Positions 1 through 10,361 of a stretch of 64,000 nt of DNA are shown here, in pieces. The position numbers were made by a program, and so were the translations under genes. A model generated the notes under the pieces. It was not told where the DNA came from. It saw only the letters and a list, made by a program, of their open reading frames with translations, and ran no database searches. Position 1 is the stretch's first letter; each line of letters opens with the position of its first letter. This DNA comes from Agromyces terreus (lineage in GTDB: Bacteria; Actinomycetota; Actinomycetes; Actinomycetales; Microbacteriaceae). Location of the stretch: NCBI RefSeq assembly GCF_009749465.1, contig NZ_WBIS01000005.1, forward strand, positions 62,001 through 126,000. Direction: 5' to 3'.

Positions 1-244
1 GGAGGGCATCGGCCTCGAGGTAGCGCGGGGCTGCGGAACCGAAGCGGACGCGCTCGACCGCGAGGTCGTCGGCGGTGAGGCGGTCGCCGGGGGTCACGGT
101 CTGCACCACGCTGTACACCTCGGTCGCGTCGTCGAGCCCGCTCACGAGGGCGTACACCCCCGCGGTCGAGCCCGCGACGAGCGCGACGCCGATGACGAGG
201 CGCGGGTCGAGGCGGATCGCGCCCCGATCTGATCGACGTGGCAT
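1..244 (-). CDS. SAF-domain protein (CpaB/RcpC-like), partial
   Basis: The gene runs off the left edge, so only about 81 N-terminal residues are visible. They show a short basic start (MPRRSDRG), one hydrophobic membrane segment at about residues 15-32 (LVIGVALVAGSTAGVYALV), and then the beginning of a SAF-like domain with the typical VTPGDRLTADDLAVERVRF pattern. SAF proteins of this shape occur in pilus assembly (CpaB) and as uncharacterised membrane proteins. A second ATG lies at 247. The ATG at 244 is preferred because GGAAGGAG then sits at a better spacing. It is transcribed away from the HTH gene at 366. The family is fairly sure; the function is not. Confidence 0.7.
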   Translation of the reverse strand, partial: MPRRSDRGAIRLDPRLVIGVALVAGSTAGVYALVSGLDDATEVYSVVQTVTPGDRLTADDLAVERVRFGSAAPRYLEADAL

Positions 245-320
245 CATGCTCCTTCCGGCGGCGGCGCCCTCCGCCGCACCGTCGTCAATCGTCGCCCAAC
301 CCTGTCGGATCGCCGTGAAG

Positions 321-329
321 TTATCCACA
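321..329 (+). promoter_or_regulatory. consensus DnaA box TTATCCACA
   Basis: An exact match to the DnaA-box consensus lies in the divergent intergenic space between the SAF gene and the HTH gene. A second exact copy lies at 1363-1371. Binding by DnaA is inferred only from the match. Confidence 0.5.
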
Positions 330-365
330 CCCGGACCGCGATCGCGATCGCAGGTCGATAATCAG

Positions 366-662
366 ATGGTGAGCACATCAGAAGCGGGCGAACTCGGGCG
401 GTTCCTCTCCGTCGCCGACGCCGCCCAAATTCTCGATGTCGACTCCGCGACCATCATCGGGCTCATCGGCACCGGTGAACTCCCCGCACTCCGGGTGGGC
501 GACAACGGCCCGTGGCGCATCGAGCGCACCCAACTCGAGTTCTGGATCGACTTCCGCCTCGAAGAGGCCCGGCGCTCCGCCCTGTGGCAGCAGGGCGAGT
601 TCGCAGACGTCACCGACTTCTCCAACGTCACCGCGCTGGGCCCGAGACGCCTGCTCCCCTGA
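366..662 (+). CDS. excisionase-type helix-turn-helix DNA-binding protein
   Basis: A protein of 98 residues. Residues about 13-65 form a MerR/excisionase-type HTH: FLSVADAAQILDVDSATI, then a turn and RVGDNGPWRIERTQLEFW, the usual 'sheet read-out' end of such domains. These small proteins bind DNA, and in Actinobacteria many are chromosomal regulators with no phage context. No integrase or phage gene is nearby, so a plain regulator is more likely than a true excisionase. The start is ATG 366 or GTG 369. A GATAAT element at 357-362 lies so close that the message may be leaderless from GTG 369. The target is unknown. Confidence 0.8.
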   Translation: MVSTSEAGELGRFLSVADAAQILDVDSATIIGLIGTGELPALRVGDNGPWRIERTQLEFWIDFRLEEARRSALWQQGEFADVTDFSNVTALGPRRLLP

Positions 663-717
663 GGAGCGGATGCCGCGTGGCCGGCGTGGCGCCGACCCGT
701 CAGCGTCAGCTTCAGCG

Positions 718-1323
718 TCAGGCGAGCGCGCCGAACGACACGAGCAGCACGCGCTCGAACGGCACGATGCGGTAGCCCTGGACCTCGCGTTCTCGGCGGG
801 GCGAACCGGCGGGGTGCACGGCGAGATCGAGGTGATCGCGCGCCACCCGATCGATCGTGCCGTGCACCGCACCGATCTCGGTGAGCAGGTGCACCGCCGC
901 ACGCCGGCGACTCAAGTCGCGGAGCACGAACGAGAGACCCATGCGCTCGGTGAGGCTCGAGGGCGGATCGGGGTGCGGTTCGAGGCTTCGCTCGAGCAGC
1001 CTCGGGCCGGTCAGGAGCGCGCCGATCGCAGAGAACGGCAGGATGCACTGCCCGCCCGAACCACGGCCGACCAACGCACCGCTCAACCAGTCGCGGCCGA
1101 ACGACGCGGGCCGCACGGCGATCGGCTCCCCGGTACGGAGCTCGAGCCGGAGGACGGACGCCGGGTCGTGCTCGAGCGCGCCGGTCATCGCCATCAGGCG
1201 GTCGCGGAGCGCGAGCCTGCCGAGTCGGAGCCGTTCCTCTTCGAGCGCGAGGGCGCGCTCCTCGTCGCGTTGCTCCTGATCGAGCCTCGCCTCGAGGTCG
1301 TCGAAGAGGAGATCCCACCGCAT
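718..1323 (-). CDS. conserved hypothetical protein
   Basis: A protein of 201 residues with no membrane segment or signal peptide. The N-terminus (about residues 8-45) is rich in Glu, Arg and Leu and probably helical (DDLEARLDQEQRDEERALAL). The remainder looks beta-rich with a conserved-looking core (LELRTGEPIAVRP, GGQCILPFSAIGAL, EIGAVHGTIDRVARDHLDLA), which recalls a small barrel-like fold, but I do not recognise a named domain. It is divergent from the DUF6459 gene. A TAACGT element six bases before the ATG suggests a leaderless message. Function unknown. Confidence 0.75.
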   Translation of the reverse strand: MRWDLLFDDLEARLDQEQRDEERALALEEERLRLGRLALRDRLMAMTGALEHDPASVLRLELRTGEPIAVRPASFGRDWLSGALVGRGSGGQCILPFSAIGALLTGPRLLERSLEPHPDPPSSLTERMGLSFVLRDLSRRRAAVHLLTEIGAVHGTIDRVARDHLDLAVHPAGSPRREREVQGYRIVPFERVLLVSFGALA

Positions 1324-1329
1324 GGGGGC

Positions 1330-1335
1330 ACGTTA
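1330..1335 (-). promoter_or_regulatory. -10 element TAACGT, probable leaderless start
   Basis: On the minus strand TAACGT is followed by six bases and the ATG at 1323, so transcription would start at or beside the start codon. No ribosome binding site is visible. Confidence 0.45.
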
Positions 1336-1362
1336 GCCGGTGGACGGCTGTGTTACGCCAGG

Positions 1363-1371
1363 TTATCCACA
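1363..1371 (+). promoter_or_regulatory. consensus DnaA box TTATCCACA
   Basis: An exact match to the DnaA-box consensus, about 14 bases upstream of the -35 box of the DUF6459 promoter and behind the minus-strand promoter at 1330. The position would suit control of either gene by DnaA, which is inference. Confidence 0.5.
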
Positions 1372-1385
1372 GGTACCGAAAGTGC

Positions 1386-1414
1386 TTGACACGGTTCCGA
1401 CGGCCTCCTACATT
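1386..1414 (+). promoter_or_regulatory. sigma-70-type promoter of the DUF6459 gene
   Basis: TTGACA at 1386-1391 and TACATT at 1409-1414 are separated by exactly 17 bases. The -35 box is a perfect consensus and the -10 is good. Transcription would begin near 1421, giving a leader of about 74 bases before the ATG at 1495. This is one of the two best-looking promoters in the window. Confidence 0.7.
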
Positions 1415-1494
1415 CGATCGCAGGCTCGCCGACCTGTCCCCCGTTCGGGGGCGGTCATCTCGCGCTGCCGCACCCTGTCCCAGATGGAGCACTG

Positions 1495-1932
1495 ATGCCC
1501 GCACGCCCTGCCGTCCGCCTCGATGTACGCGACTCGGCATCGTTCATCGACCATGACGAGTTCTTCGGGCGACAGACGGCGAGCCGGAGCGACCTGCCCG
1601 ATCCCGAAGCGATGCTGCAGAGCCTCACGCACTGCGTCGTCGAGGTCATGGCCGGCGCCCGCGATCTCGAGCAGCTCGCACGGTGGGTGACCGACGACGT
1701 GTACCGCACGCTCTCGAAGCGCGTGGTCCTGGCGAACCGCGCTCGGCGCATCAAGGGGCTCTCGCCGCAGCGCCCGACCTTCCGCGTCGGCAGGGTCGTC
1801 GTGACCGAGCCCGCCGACGGCATCGTCGAGGCGGTCGTGCTCGTCCACCAGCCGCACCGGGTGCGATCGGTCGCCATCCGCCTCGAGGGGCTCGATCAGC
1901 GGTGGCGCGCGAGCGCGATCGCGGTGCTCTGA
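1495..1932 (+). CDS. Rv3235-family protein (DUF6459)
   Basis: A protein of 145 residues. The N-terminal 35 residues look disordered. Residues about 40-145 form the DUF6459 domain: helical LTHCVVEVMAGARDLEQLARWVTDDVY followed by beta-rich RVGRVVVTEPADGIVEAVVLVH and a C-terminal RWRASAIAVL, the usual ending of this family. Members in other Actinobacteria sit beside secA, as here (Rv3235 near Rv3240c from memory). The start is ATG 1495 with GGAG five bases upstream. The biochemical role is unknown; the link to Sec is by position only. It is convergent with secA. Confidence 0.85.
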   Translation: MPARPAVRLDVRDSASFIDHDEFFGRQTASRSDLPDPEAMLQSLTHCVVEVMAGARDLEQLARWVTDDVYRTLSKRVVLANRARRIKGLSPQRPTFRVGRVVVTEPADGIVEAVVLVHQPHRVRSVAIRLEGLDQRWRASAIAVL

Positions 1933-2014
1933 TCCACGGGATCTGACCCGACGACCCGCGCTGCGGCGGTCTGGGCGATCCCGCGACGAGGCCCGTCGCA
2001 ACGGGCAACGGACG

Positions 2015-2110
2015 ACGGGCGAACGGGCAGGCGGGCGAACGGGCCACGGGCGAACGGGCAGGCGGGCGAACGGGCAACGGGCCACGGGCCACGGGCCACG
2101 GGCCACGGGC
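2015..2110. repeat. minisatellite: 31-bp duplication plus heptamer array
   Basis: A 30-bp unit (begins ACGGGCGAACGGGCAGG) occurs at 2015-2044 and again, identical, at 2046-2075. It is followed by nearly five copies of the heptamer ACGGGCC from 2077 to 2110. The array fills most of the 304-base gap between the DUF6459 gene and secA and lies downstream of both, so it does not interrupt a promoter. Length variation by slippage would be expected. Confidence 0.85.
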
Positions 2111-2193
2111 ATTCAGCCTGTCGCGTCCGGCACCGCGCACGACGTTCGTTGCGCCCGAACGGCACCGCGAGCACGACGGAAGCACGCCATGCA

Positions 2194-2231
2194 ACGACGG
2201 AAGGGGCGGCCGAGGCCGCCCCTTCCGTCGT
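2194..2231 (-). terminator. terminator hairpin after secA
   Basis: A perfect 17-bp stem (ACGACGGAAGGGGCGGC) with loop CGAG. It begins five bases after the secA stop codon. No T tract follows, as is common in high-GC Actinobacteria. It may also stop read-through from the converging DUF6459 gene. Confidence 0.75.
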
Positions 2232-2236
2232 CGTGA

Positions 2237-5032
<2,796 letters not shown>

Positions 5033-5127
5033 GAATGATCTCCTGTCATTGCGGCGTGCCATCTCTTTCGGTGGAACGCTCCTCGGGTGGAGCGTCGGCG
5101 GCACGCCGGTTGCGCCGTATCGACGGC

Positions 5128-5133
5128 ATCATA
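5128..5133 (-). promoter_or_regulatory. candidate -10 element (TATGAT) for secA
   Basis: TATGAT on the minus strand would start transcription about 90 bases before the secA GTG. The -35 region 17 bases away is poor, so this is a weak call. Confidence 0.3.
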
Positions 5134-5245
5134 GCCATGCTAGCGGCCACGGGGCTGAGCGCCTGCGGCGAACGGGCTGAGCGCGCGCTTCCGACTTCGC
5201 CCGTCGCGAACGTGCCCACGAGCCGGACCGTTCCGAGCGTGGAAC

Positions 5246-5282
5246 GGCGCCGCCGCACCGGTGCTCCCGGTGCGGCGGCGCC
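5246..5282 (-). terminator. terminator hairpin after hpf
   Basis: A perfect 15-bp GC-rich stem (GGCGCCGCCGCACCG) with a seven-base loop, 24 bases after the hpf stop codon. It separates hpf from secA, so secA probably has its own promoter. Confidence 0.75.
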
Positions 5283-5306
5283 GCCTGCGATGATCGGATG
5301 TCGCGG

Positions 5307-6005
5307 TCAGGCGCTCGCGCGCTGGAGCGCCCCCTCGACGGCGTCGGGGTATTCGTCGGCGTTCTCGTCGAGGCCGATGAGGCCGTAGTCCCATCCCTTG
5401 CGGCGGTAGACGACGCTCGGGCGGTTGGTCTCGGAGTCGATGAAGAGGTAGAAGTCGTGGCCCACGAGCTCCATGTACGAGAGCGCGTCGTCGACGGTCA
5501 TGGGCGTGGCGGCGAAGACCTTGCGTCGGATCACGACCGGGCAGTACACGTCGTCGTCTTCGGGAGCGGCGACCTCGTCGACGACCGGGATGCTGCCGGT
5601 GCGCACCTGCTCGAGGACCTCGGGTCGTGCGGCCTGCACGCCGACCTCGGCGAATCCGACGTCGGTGGCCTCGCGGATCGAGGTCGGCCGATGCTGGCCG
5701 CGATGCACCTTGCGGCGGTCTTTGGCTCGGCGGATGCGTTCGAGCAATCGGCCGAGGGCGACGTCGAACGCCGCGTACTTGTCGGAGCCGTCGGCCTCGG
5801 CCCGGACGACGGGCCCCTTGCCGACGAGGGTGAGTTCGATCCGGTCGGGGCCGGAGCCGCCGTTCTTCTCGTGGTGCCGCGAGAGCTTGACGTCGAGCCG
5901 GATGGCCCGGTCTGCGAGGTGGGAGATCTTCTCCGACTTCTCGGTCGCGTACGAGCGGAATCGATCCGTGATCCCCAGGTTTCGTCCGACGATGTTCAGT
6001 TCCAT
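5307..6005 (-). CDS. hpf: long-form ribosome hibernation promoting factor
   Basis: A protein of 232 residues. The N-terminal half (about 1-110) is the S30AE/RaiA domain that binds the 30S decoding site, starting MELNIVGRNLGITDRFRSY. The C-terminal half (about 170-225) is the dimerisation domain with MTVDDALSYMELVGHDFYLF and VVYRRKGWDYGLI. Proteins with both parts pair two 70S ribosomes into inactive 100S particles in stationary phase. The start is ATG 6005, with GGAGGT a few bases upstream; longer in-frame starts add residues unlike the family. It lies between comF and secA, as in other Actinobacteria, with a promoter at 6071-6099 and a terminator at 5246. Confidence 0.95.
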   Translation of the reverse strand: MELNIVGRNLGITDRFRSYATEKSEKISHLADRAIRLDVKLSRHHEKNGGSGPDRIELTLVGKGPVVRAEADGSDKYAAFDVALGRLLERIRRAKDRRKVHRGQHRPTSIREATDVGFAEVGVQAARPEVLEQVRTGSIPVVDEVAAPEDDDVYCPVVIRRKVFAATPMTVDDALSYMELVGHDFYLFIDSETNRPSVVYRRKGWDYGLIGLDENADEYPDAVEGALQRASA

Positions 6006-6070
6006 GACGACCTCCATCCACCGACGTGTCACCCGGTTCTGAAGGGTGGTTCGACCACGCCTGTCCTGCA

Positions 6071-6099
6071 ACCGTAGTCGTCGGCACCCCGGATGTCAC
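6071..6099 (-). promoter_or_regulatory. promoter of hpf
   Basis: On the minus strand GTGACA (6094-6099) and TACGGT (6071-6076) are separated by 17 bases. Transcription would start near 6064, giving a leader of about 60 bases before the hpf ATG. Confidence 0.5.
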
Positions 6100-6106
6100 G
6101 GACTGT

Positions 6107-6847
6107 TCACCGTGAGGATGCTGAACGCGGGTCGAGCCGGAGCGGGGTCTGTGCGAGCACGGCGACGGCCTCGACGAGGCCCCCTGCGGCGCGCACCGCG
6201 CGGGCCGCCTCGAGCAGCGTGGAACCGGTCGTGAGCACGTCGTCGACGAGCAGGATCCGCCGCCCGGCGAGGCTCTCGCGGGCGCGGAGGGCGCCCTCGG
6301 CGTTGGCTCGTCTGGCGTGCGCGTCGAGTCCGGCCTGGTCTTCGCGGTCCCGCGCGAGCACGAGCACGGGCGCGGGGACGATGCCGCAGCGGCGCAGCAG
6401 CAACGGCACCGGGCGGTAGCCGCGCGCCCGGTGCGCGGCGGGCGTCGACGGCACCGTCACGACGTGGAGCCCGGCCGGCCTCCCGCCCCCGGCAGGCGAT
6501 GCGCGGGGCCGGTCGGGCCGAACGTCGGCCGACCGACCGGTCGCCTCGCCGAGCGCCGCCGAGATCGACGCGCGCAACGCCGGGGCGAGGACGGATGCCG
6601 CGTCGGTGCGGCCGCCGTCCTTGAACGCGCCGATGAGGGATGCCACGGCCCCGCCGTACTCGAGCGCCGACCACACCCGGAGCCCCGCCCGCTCGAGCCG
6701 TTCGGTCCGGGCTGCCGCGGCCATGCGGCATCCGTCGCACACCGAGCGATCGGGGGCGCCGCAGCCCGCGCACACGACCGGGAGCAGCGTCGCGACGGCA
6801 TCGCGGACGGCCCGCGAGAGGAGGGGGCCGGCGAGCGGAAGGGGCAC
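6107..6847 (-). CDS. comF: ComF-family phosphoribosyltransferase-like protein
   Basis: A protein of 246 residues if started at GTG 6847. A four-cysteine zinc-ribbon-like part near residues 20-40 (CAGCGAPD, CDGC) precedes a type I phosphoribosyltransferase fold. The PRPP-binding motif ILLVDDVLTTGSTLLEAA lies near residue 200. ComF proteins are tied to DNA uptake in competent bacteria, and their exact reaction is unsettled. No good ribosome binding site is seen, so the start is uncertain. The gene follows lpqB by about 120 bases in the mtrAB-lpqB-comF-hpf-secA order and may be read through from mtrA. Confidence 0.88.
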   Translation of the reverse strand: MPLPLAGPLLSRAVRDAVATLLPVVCAGCGAPDRSVCDGCRMAAAARTERLERAGLRVWSALEYGGAVASLIGAFKDGGRTDAASVLAPALRASISAALGEATGRSADVRPDRPRASPAGGGRPAGLHVVTVPSTPAAHRARGYRPVPLLLRRCGIVPAPVLVLARDREDQAGLDAHARRANAEGALRARESLAGRRILLVDDVLTTGSTLLEAARAVRAAGGLVEAVAVLAQTPLRLDPRSASSR

Positions 6848-6966
6848 CCGCCGAGTCTGCGCCCGCGAGCCGCCTCGCAGCCCGGCACGCCCGCATCCGT
6901 CGGCCGGCCGAACCTCGCGCGCCGCTGGGGAGGACGAGTCGATCGAGCGGGCCCGCCGCGAAGCGC

Positions 6967-8652
6967 TCAGTCGGGCAGCTGCGTCGCCGTGAACCGGATG
7001 CCCTCGGCGCGCTTCTGCCATCCGACGCCGCTCTGCACGAGCAGCAGGCCCGCGGAATCTCGCGCGCGGACGTCGCGGATGCTGTTGCCGGCGTCGAGCT
7101 GCACGCCGTCGGTGGGCCCGGCGCGCGTGCTCGCGAATCCGCCGAGGTCCTGCGTGATGAGCCGGGTCGCGCCGTCGTCGAGCGCCGTCAGCGAGGCGAC
7201 CGTGCGGCTGTCGATCCACGCGACGTCGAGCGGCGTGCCGTCGACCTCGGCGAGGGTGAGCACGACGGTGCCGAGCTCGGCGGGGATCCCGCCCTCGGCG
7301 CGCGTGATGGCGGCCGCGACGAAATACGTCCTCGCGCCGTCGCCGAGCAGCGCGAGGATGCGCGTGCCGTCTCGGGAGACCTGGATCGCGGCGATCGTCG
7401 ACGCCGACCACGGCACCGCCACACGGCCGTTCGTGCCGTCGGGGGCGAACCACGCCAGGTCCGACGGCGCCCCGGCCGGTACCGACCACACGATGCCGAG
7501 CCGGTCGACGGCGGGGGTGATGAGCCCGGCACGCGGGTCGAGCAGGAGCGGATCCTCGCCCACCCGGACGAGCGACACCCCGGAGCCCGTGCGGATCGCC
7601 GCGGACTCCGAATCGGGACCGAGCGCGGCGCCCGAGGCATCCGCCGCGGCGATCTGCTCGCTGAGCCCCTCGATCGCCGTGACGCCGTCGCCCGACGTGG
7701 AGAGGTATCCGAACGTCTCGCCGTCGAAGACGACCGGTCGCGGGTCGACGCGCGGGTCGCGCGCGGGCTGCGTCGAGGGTTCGCCGACGTCGGACTCGAC
7801 GCCGTTCAGCACGAGCGCGACCTCGCCGACGTTGCGCACGCTGCCGACCAGGCTCTCGTCGAGCTGGAGCTGCATGCGCTGGGCACTCTGCGTGTCGTCG
7901 AACGCGGCGCCCGTGAGCGAGACCTCGGCGACCCGGCCCGACACCGGCACGGCGGCCGGCGACAGCTCGGTGCCCTCGGGGAACGCCGTGACGACGCCGG
8001 GCGCGAGCCACTCGGCCGGCCCGGCCAGCAACGCCTGCACGACGCTCGTCTGCGCCGAGTCGCGCCCGGCGAACCACCGGGAGTCGGGCACGAGGTAGCG
8101 GTAGCTCGGATCGAAGAAGTACAGGGTGTACTCGCGGTACACCTGCGTGAAGTTCGCCTGGTCGATGACGATGCCCTGCGGCGCCGAGGAGATGCGCCAC
8201 TGGCCGTCGACCTGCTCGAACCCGTACTGCAGTTCGAGCGGCGTCGCCGAGGCCGCGGCCTCGTACTGCCCGTTGTTGCGGAGCGAGGCCGCCGGCGTCG
8301 CCGTGAGCTCGATCTCGGTCTCGGAGACCTCGTCGAAGCTGCGGTCGGAGAGCACGTCGATGGTCGCGCCGGCGTCGGGCTGCCACTCGTCGGCGAACTC
8401 GGGCGTGAGGAACTCGTAGGCCGCTCGGAACTTGTTCTGCGAGCTGAGCGCGGCGAGCAGGAAGCCGTCGAGGATCTGCTGCTGCGTGCCGTCGACCATC
8501 GGCGGGTCGACGAGGATGTCGAGGTCGGGCGAGACGTCGACGGGCGCGACATCCCCCTGCTGCACCTTGCCCGAGTCGGGGATCGACACGCATCCGGTGA
8601 GCAGCGCGGCCACCATGAGCAGGGCGGATGCCGCGAACAGGCGCCTACGCAT
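6967..8652 (-). CDS. lpqB: lipoprotein LpqB, partner of MtrAB
   Basis: A protein of 561 residues. The signal peptide ends in a clear lipobox, LLTGC, near residue 21, so the mature protein is anchored on the outer face of the membrane. The family has a GerMN domain (about 100-330) and a beta-propeller-like C-terminal half; the visible sequence fits, with PSYRYLVPDSRWFAGRDSAQ near 200. In mycobacteria LpqB modulates the sensor MtrB, acting on cell-wall homeostasis and division. Its start overlaps the mtrB stop by eight bases, so the two are translationally coupled. Confidence 0.95.
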   Translation of the reverse strand: MRRRLFAASALLMVAALLTGCVSIPDSGKVQQGDVAPVDVSPDLDILVDPPMVDGTQQQILDGFLLAALSSQNKFRAAYEFLTPEFADEWQPDAGATIDVLSDRSFDEVSETEIELTATPAASLRNNGQYEAAASATPLELQYGFEQVDGQWRISSAPQGIVIDQANFTQVYREYTLYFFDPSYRYLVPDSRWFAGRDSAQTSVVQALLAGPAEWLAPGVVTAFPEGTELSPAAVPVSGRVAEVSLTGAAFDDTQSAQRMQLQLDESLVGSVRNVGEVALVLNGVESDVGEPSTQPARDPRVDPRPVVFDGETFGYLSTSGDGVTAIEGLSEQIAAADASGAALGPDSESAAIRTGSGVSLVRVGEDPLLLDPRAGLITPAVDRLGIVWSVPAGAPSDLAWFAPDGTNGRVAVPWSASTIAAIQVSRDGTRILALLGDGARTYFVAAAITRAEGGIPAELGTVVLTLAEVDGTPLDVAWIDSRTVASLTALDDGATRLITQDLGGFASTRAGPTDGVQLDAGNSIRDVRARDSAGLLLVQSGVGWQKRAEGIRFTATQLPD

Positions 8653-10354
8653 CGCGGCCGTCCTCTCGGGTGCGGTCGCGGCCGGCGTCGCCGCGGTCGC
8701 CGCCCATCTCCTCGAAGAGGACGGCGCTCATCGAGGCCGTCGGCGGCGGGCCGGATGCCTCGGGGTCGGCCGGCTCGAGGGGAAGCGGCGAGACGACGGC
8801 CGCGGCATCCGGCGTTCTCGGAATGGTCAACCGGAAGACGCTGCCGTGCCCGAGCCGGGACCACACGTCGAGTTCGCCGCCGTGCGCGACGGCGTCTTCG
8901 AGCGAGATCGCGAGGCCGAGGCCCGTGCCGCCGATCGTGCGCATGCGGCTCGGATCGGCCCGCCAGAACCGGTCGAACACGCGCTCGGTATCCTCTGCCG
9001 CCATGCCCATGCCGAAGTCGCGCACCGACAGGGCGATCGCGCTCTCGTTGCTGTCGACCGAGACGACGATCGGCCGGCCCTCGCCGTGCTCGATGGCGTT
9101 GCCGAGCAGGTTGCGGACGATGCGCCGGATGCGCCGGGGGTCGACGTCGGCGTCGAGATGGCCGCCCGGCGCTTCGAGGCGCAGCTCGGAACCGCGTTCG
9201 CGTGCGAGCTCGTGCATGGATTCGATGGCGTCGCCCGCGAGGTGCACGAGGTTGGTCGGCTCGGTCGCGAGCGTCACGGAGCCGGCGTCGTAGCGGCTGA
9301 TCTCGAGCAGGTCGGCGAGCAGCCGCTCGAAGCGCTCGGTCTGGGTGTGCAGCAGTTCGACGGTGCGCGAGGTCGGCCCCGCGAAGCTCTCGCGCTGCCC
9401 GTAGAGCACGTCGCCGGCGAGGCGGATGGTCGTGAGCGGGGTGCGCAGCTCGTGCGAGACGTCGGACACGAAGCGCTGCTGCATGACCGAGAGCTCGGCC
9501 AGCTCGCGGATGCGCGCCTGCAGGCTGTCGGCCATGCCGTTGAACGAGCCCGCGAGGGACGCGATCTCGTCTTCGCCGCGCACCGGGATGCGGACCCCGA
9601 GGTCGCCCGCCGCGAGCCGGCGGCTCGTCGAGGCCGTGGTGCGGATCGGCTCGATGACGCCGCGCACGACGACGAGCGTGATCGCGCTCAGCAGCGCGAT
9701 GAGCGCGATCGCCCCCACGATGCCCGTGACCTGCATGAACGCGAGGGTCTGCTCGGCCTCGGCGAGGTTGTAGCCGATGTACAGCTCGTAGCTGCCGACG
9801 TTCGCGGGGACCCGCAGCACGCTGCCGACGACGATGCCGGGCTCGGTGCCGCCGGTCGAGTTCTCGAGCGCGACCGACTGCCAGTACTGCCCCTCGGGGT
9901 GCTCGCTCACCTGGGCCCGCAGCTCGGGGGTGATGACGCCCGCGAGGTCGGGGCTCAGCCGGTCGGGCGGGGCGAGGCTGTTCGACGGCGCGTCGGGGTC
10001 GCGGAAGAGGGCGATGACGTTCGTGCCCGCGATGCTCGTGACGGTGTCGAGCGTCGCCTTCATCAGCAGCTGCAACGAGCCCCGGTCGGCCGCGTCGGAG
10101 GAGTCGAGGATCAGCTGCGCCGCCGTGGTCGCGTTGTTCGAGACCTCGAGCACCCGGGTGCGCTGGTCCTGGAAGAGGTTCGAGGCGACGCTGAACGAGA
10201 TGTAGAGCCCGATCACGAGGATCGCGAGGCTCGACAGACCGATGGTGATGAACACCGTGCGCACCTGGAGCGAGCGCTGCCAAGTCGTCGCGACGCGTCG
10301 CGGAAGGGTCCGCCACGAATCGGCGGCTCGCGAATCGTCGACGACGGAGGTCAC
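8645..10354 (-). CDS. mtrB: sensor histidine kinase MtrB
   Basis: A protein of 569 residues. The first membrane helix is at about 34-55, followed by an extracellular domain of about 150 residues. The second helix is at about 210-232, then HAMP (about 233-285), the HisKA helix with phospho-acceptor His near 301 in SDVSHELRTPL, and an HATPase_c domain (N box RNLLGNAIEHG, G boxes DFGMGMAAED and GGTGLGLAIS). The Pro/Glu-rich tail varies in the family. MtrB phosphorylates MtrA, controlling peptidoglycan remodelling and division genes. The start is GTG 10354, seven bases after the mtrA stop. Confidence 0.96.
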   Translation of the reverse strand: MTSVVDDSRAADSWRTLPRRVATTWQRSLQVRTVFITIGLSSLAILVIGLYISFSVASNLFQDQRTRVLEVSNNATTAAQLILDSSDAADRGSLQLLMKATLDTVTSIAGTNVIALFRDPDAPSNSLAPPDRLSPDLAGVITPELRAQVSEHPEGQYWQSVALENSTGGTEPGIVVGSVLRVPANVGSYELYIGYNLAEAEQTLAFMQVTGIVGAIALIALLSAITLVVVRGVIEPIRTTASTSRRLAAGDLGVRIPVRGEDEIASLAGSFNGMADSLQARIRELAELSVMQQRFVSDVSHELRTPLTTIRLAGDVLYGQRESFAGPTSRTVELLHTQTERFERLLADLLEISRYDAGSVTLATEPTNLVHLAGDAIESMHELARERGSELRLEAPGGHLDADVDPRRIRRIVRNLLGNAIEHGEGRPIVVSVDSNESAIALSVRDFGMGMAAEDTERVFDRFWRADPSRMRTIGGTGLGLAISLEDAVAHGGELDVWSRLGHGSVFRLTIPRTPDAAAVVSPLPLEPADPEASGPPPTASMSAVLFEEMGGDRGDAGRDRTREDGRDA

Positions 10355-10361
10355 GCGTCGC

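Noticed and set aside
366-662. A phage excisionase as a sign of a prophage.
   Set aside because: No integrase, structural or other phage gene is visible, and the neighbours are core genes.
321-1371. A replication origin suggested by two DnaA boxes.
   Set aside because: There are only two boxes, more than 1 kb apart and with coding sequence between, no AT-rich unwinding region, and no dnaA, dnaN, parAB or rpmH nearby.
2015-2110. A CRISPR-like array.
   Set aside because: The units are contiguous or separated by one base, there are no spacers, and no cas gene is present.
6107-8593. A single long reading frame joining a frame of lpqB to comF.
   Set aside because: The part within 6967-8593 is out of frame with the clear lipoprotein LpqB. 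Only the last 246 codons carry ComF features, so the start was placed at GTG 6847.
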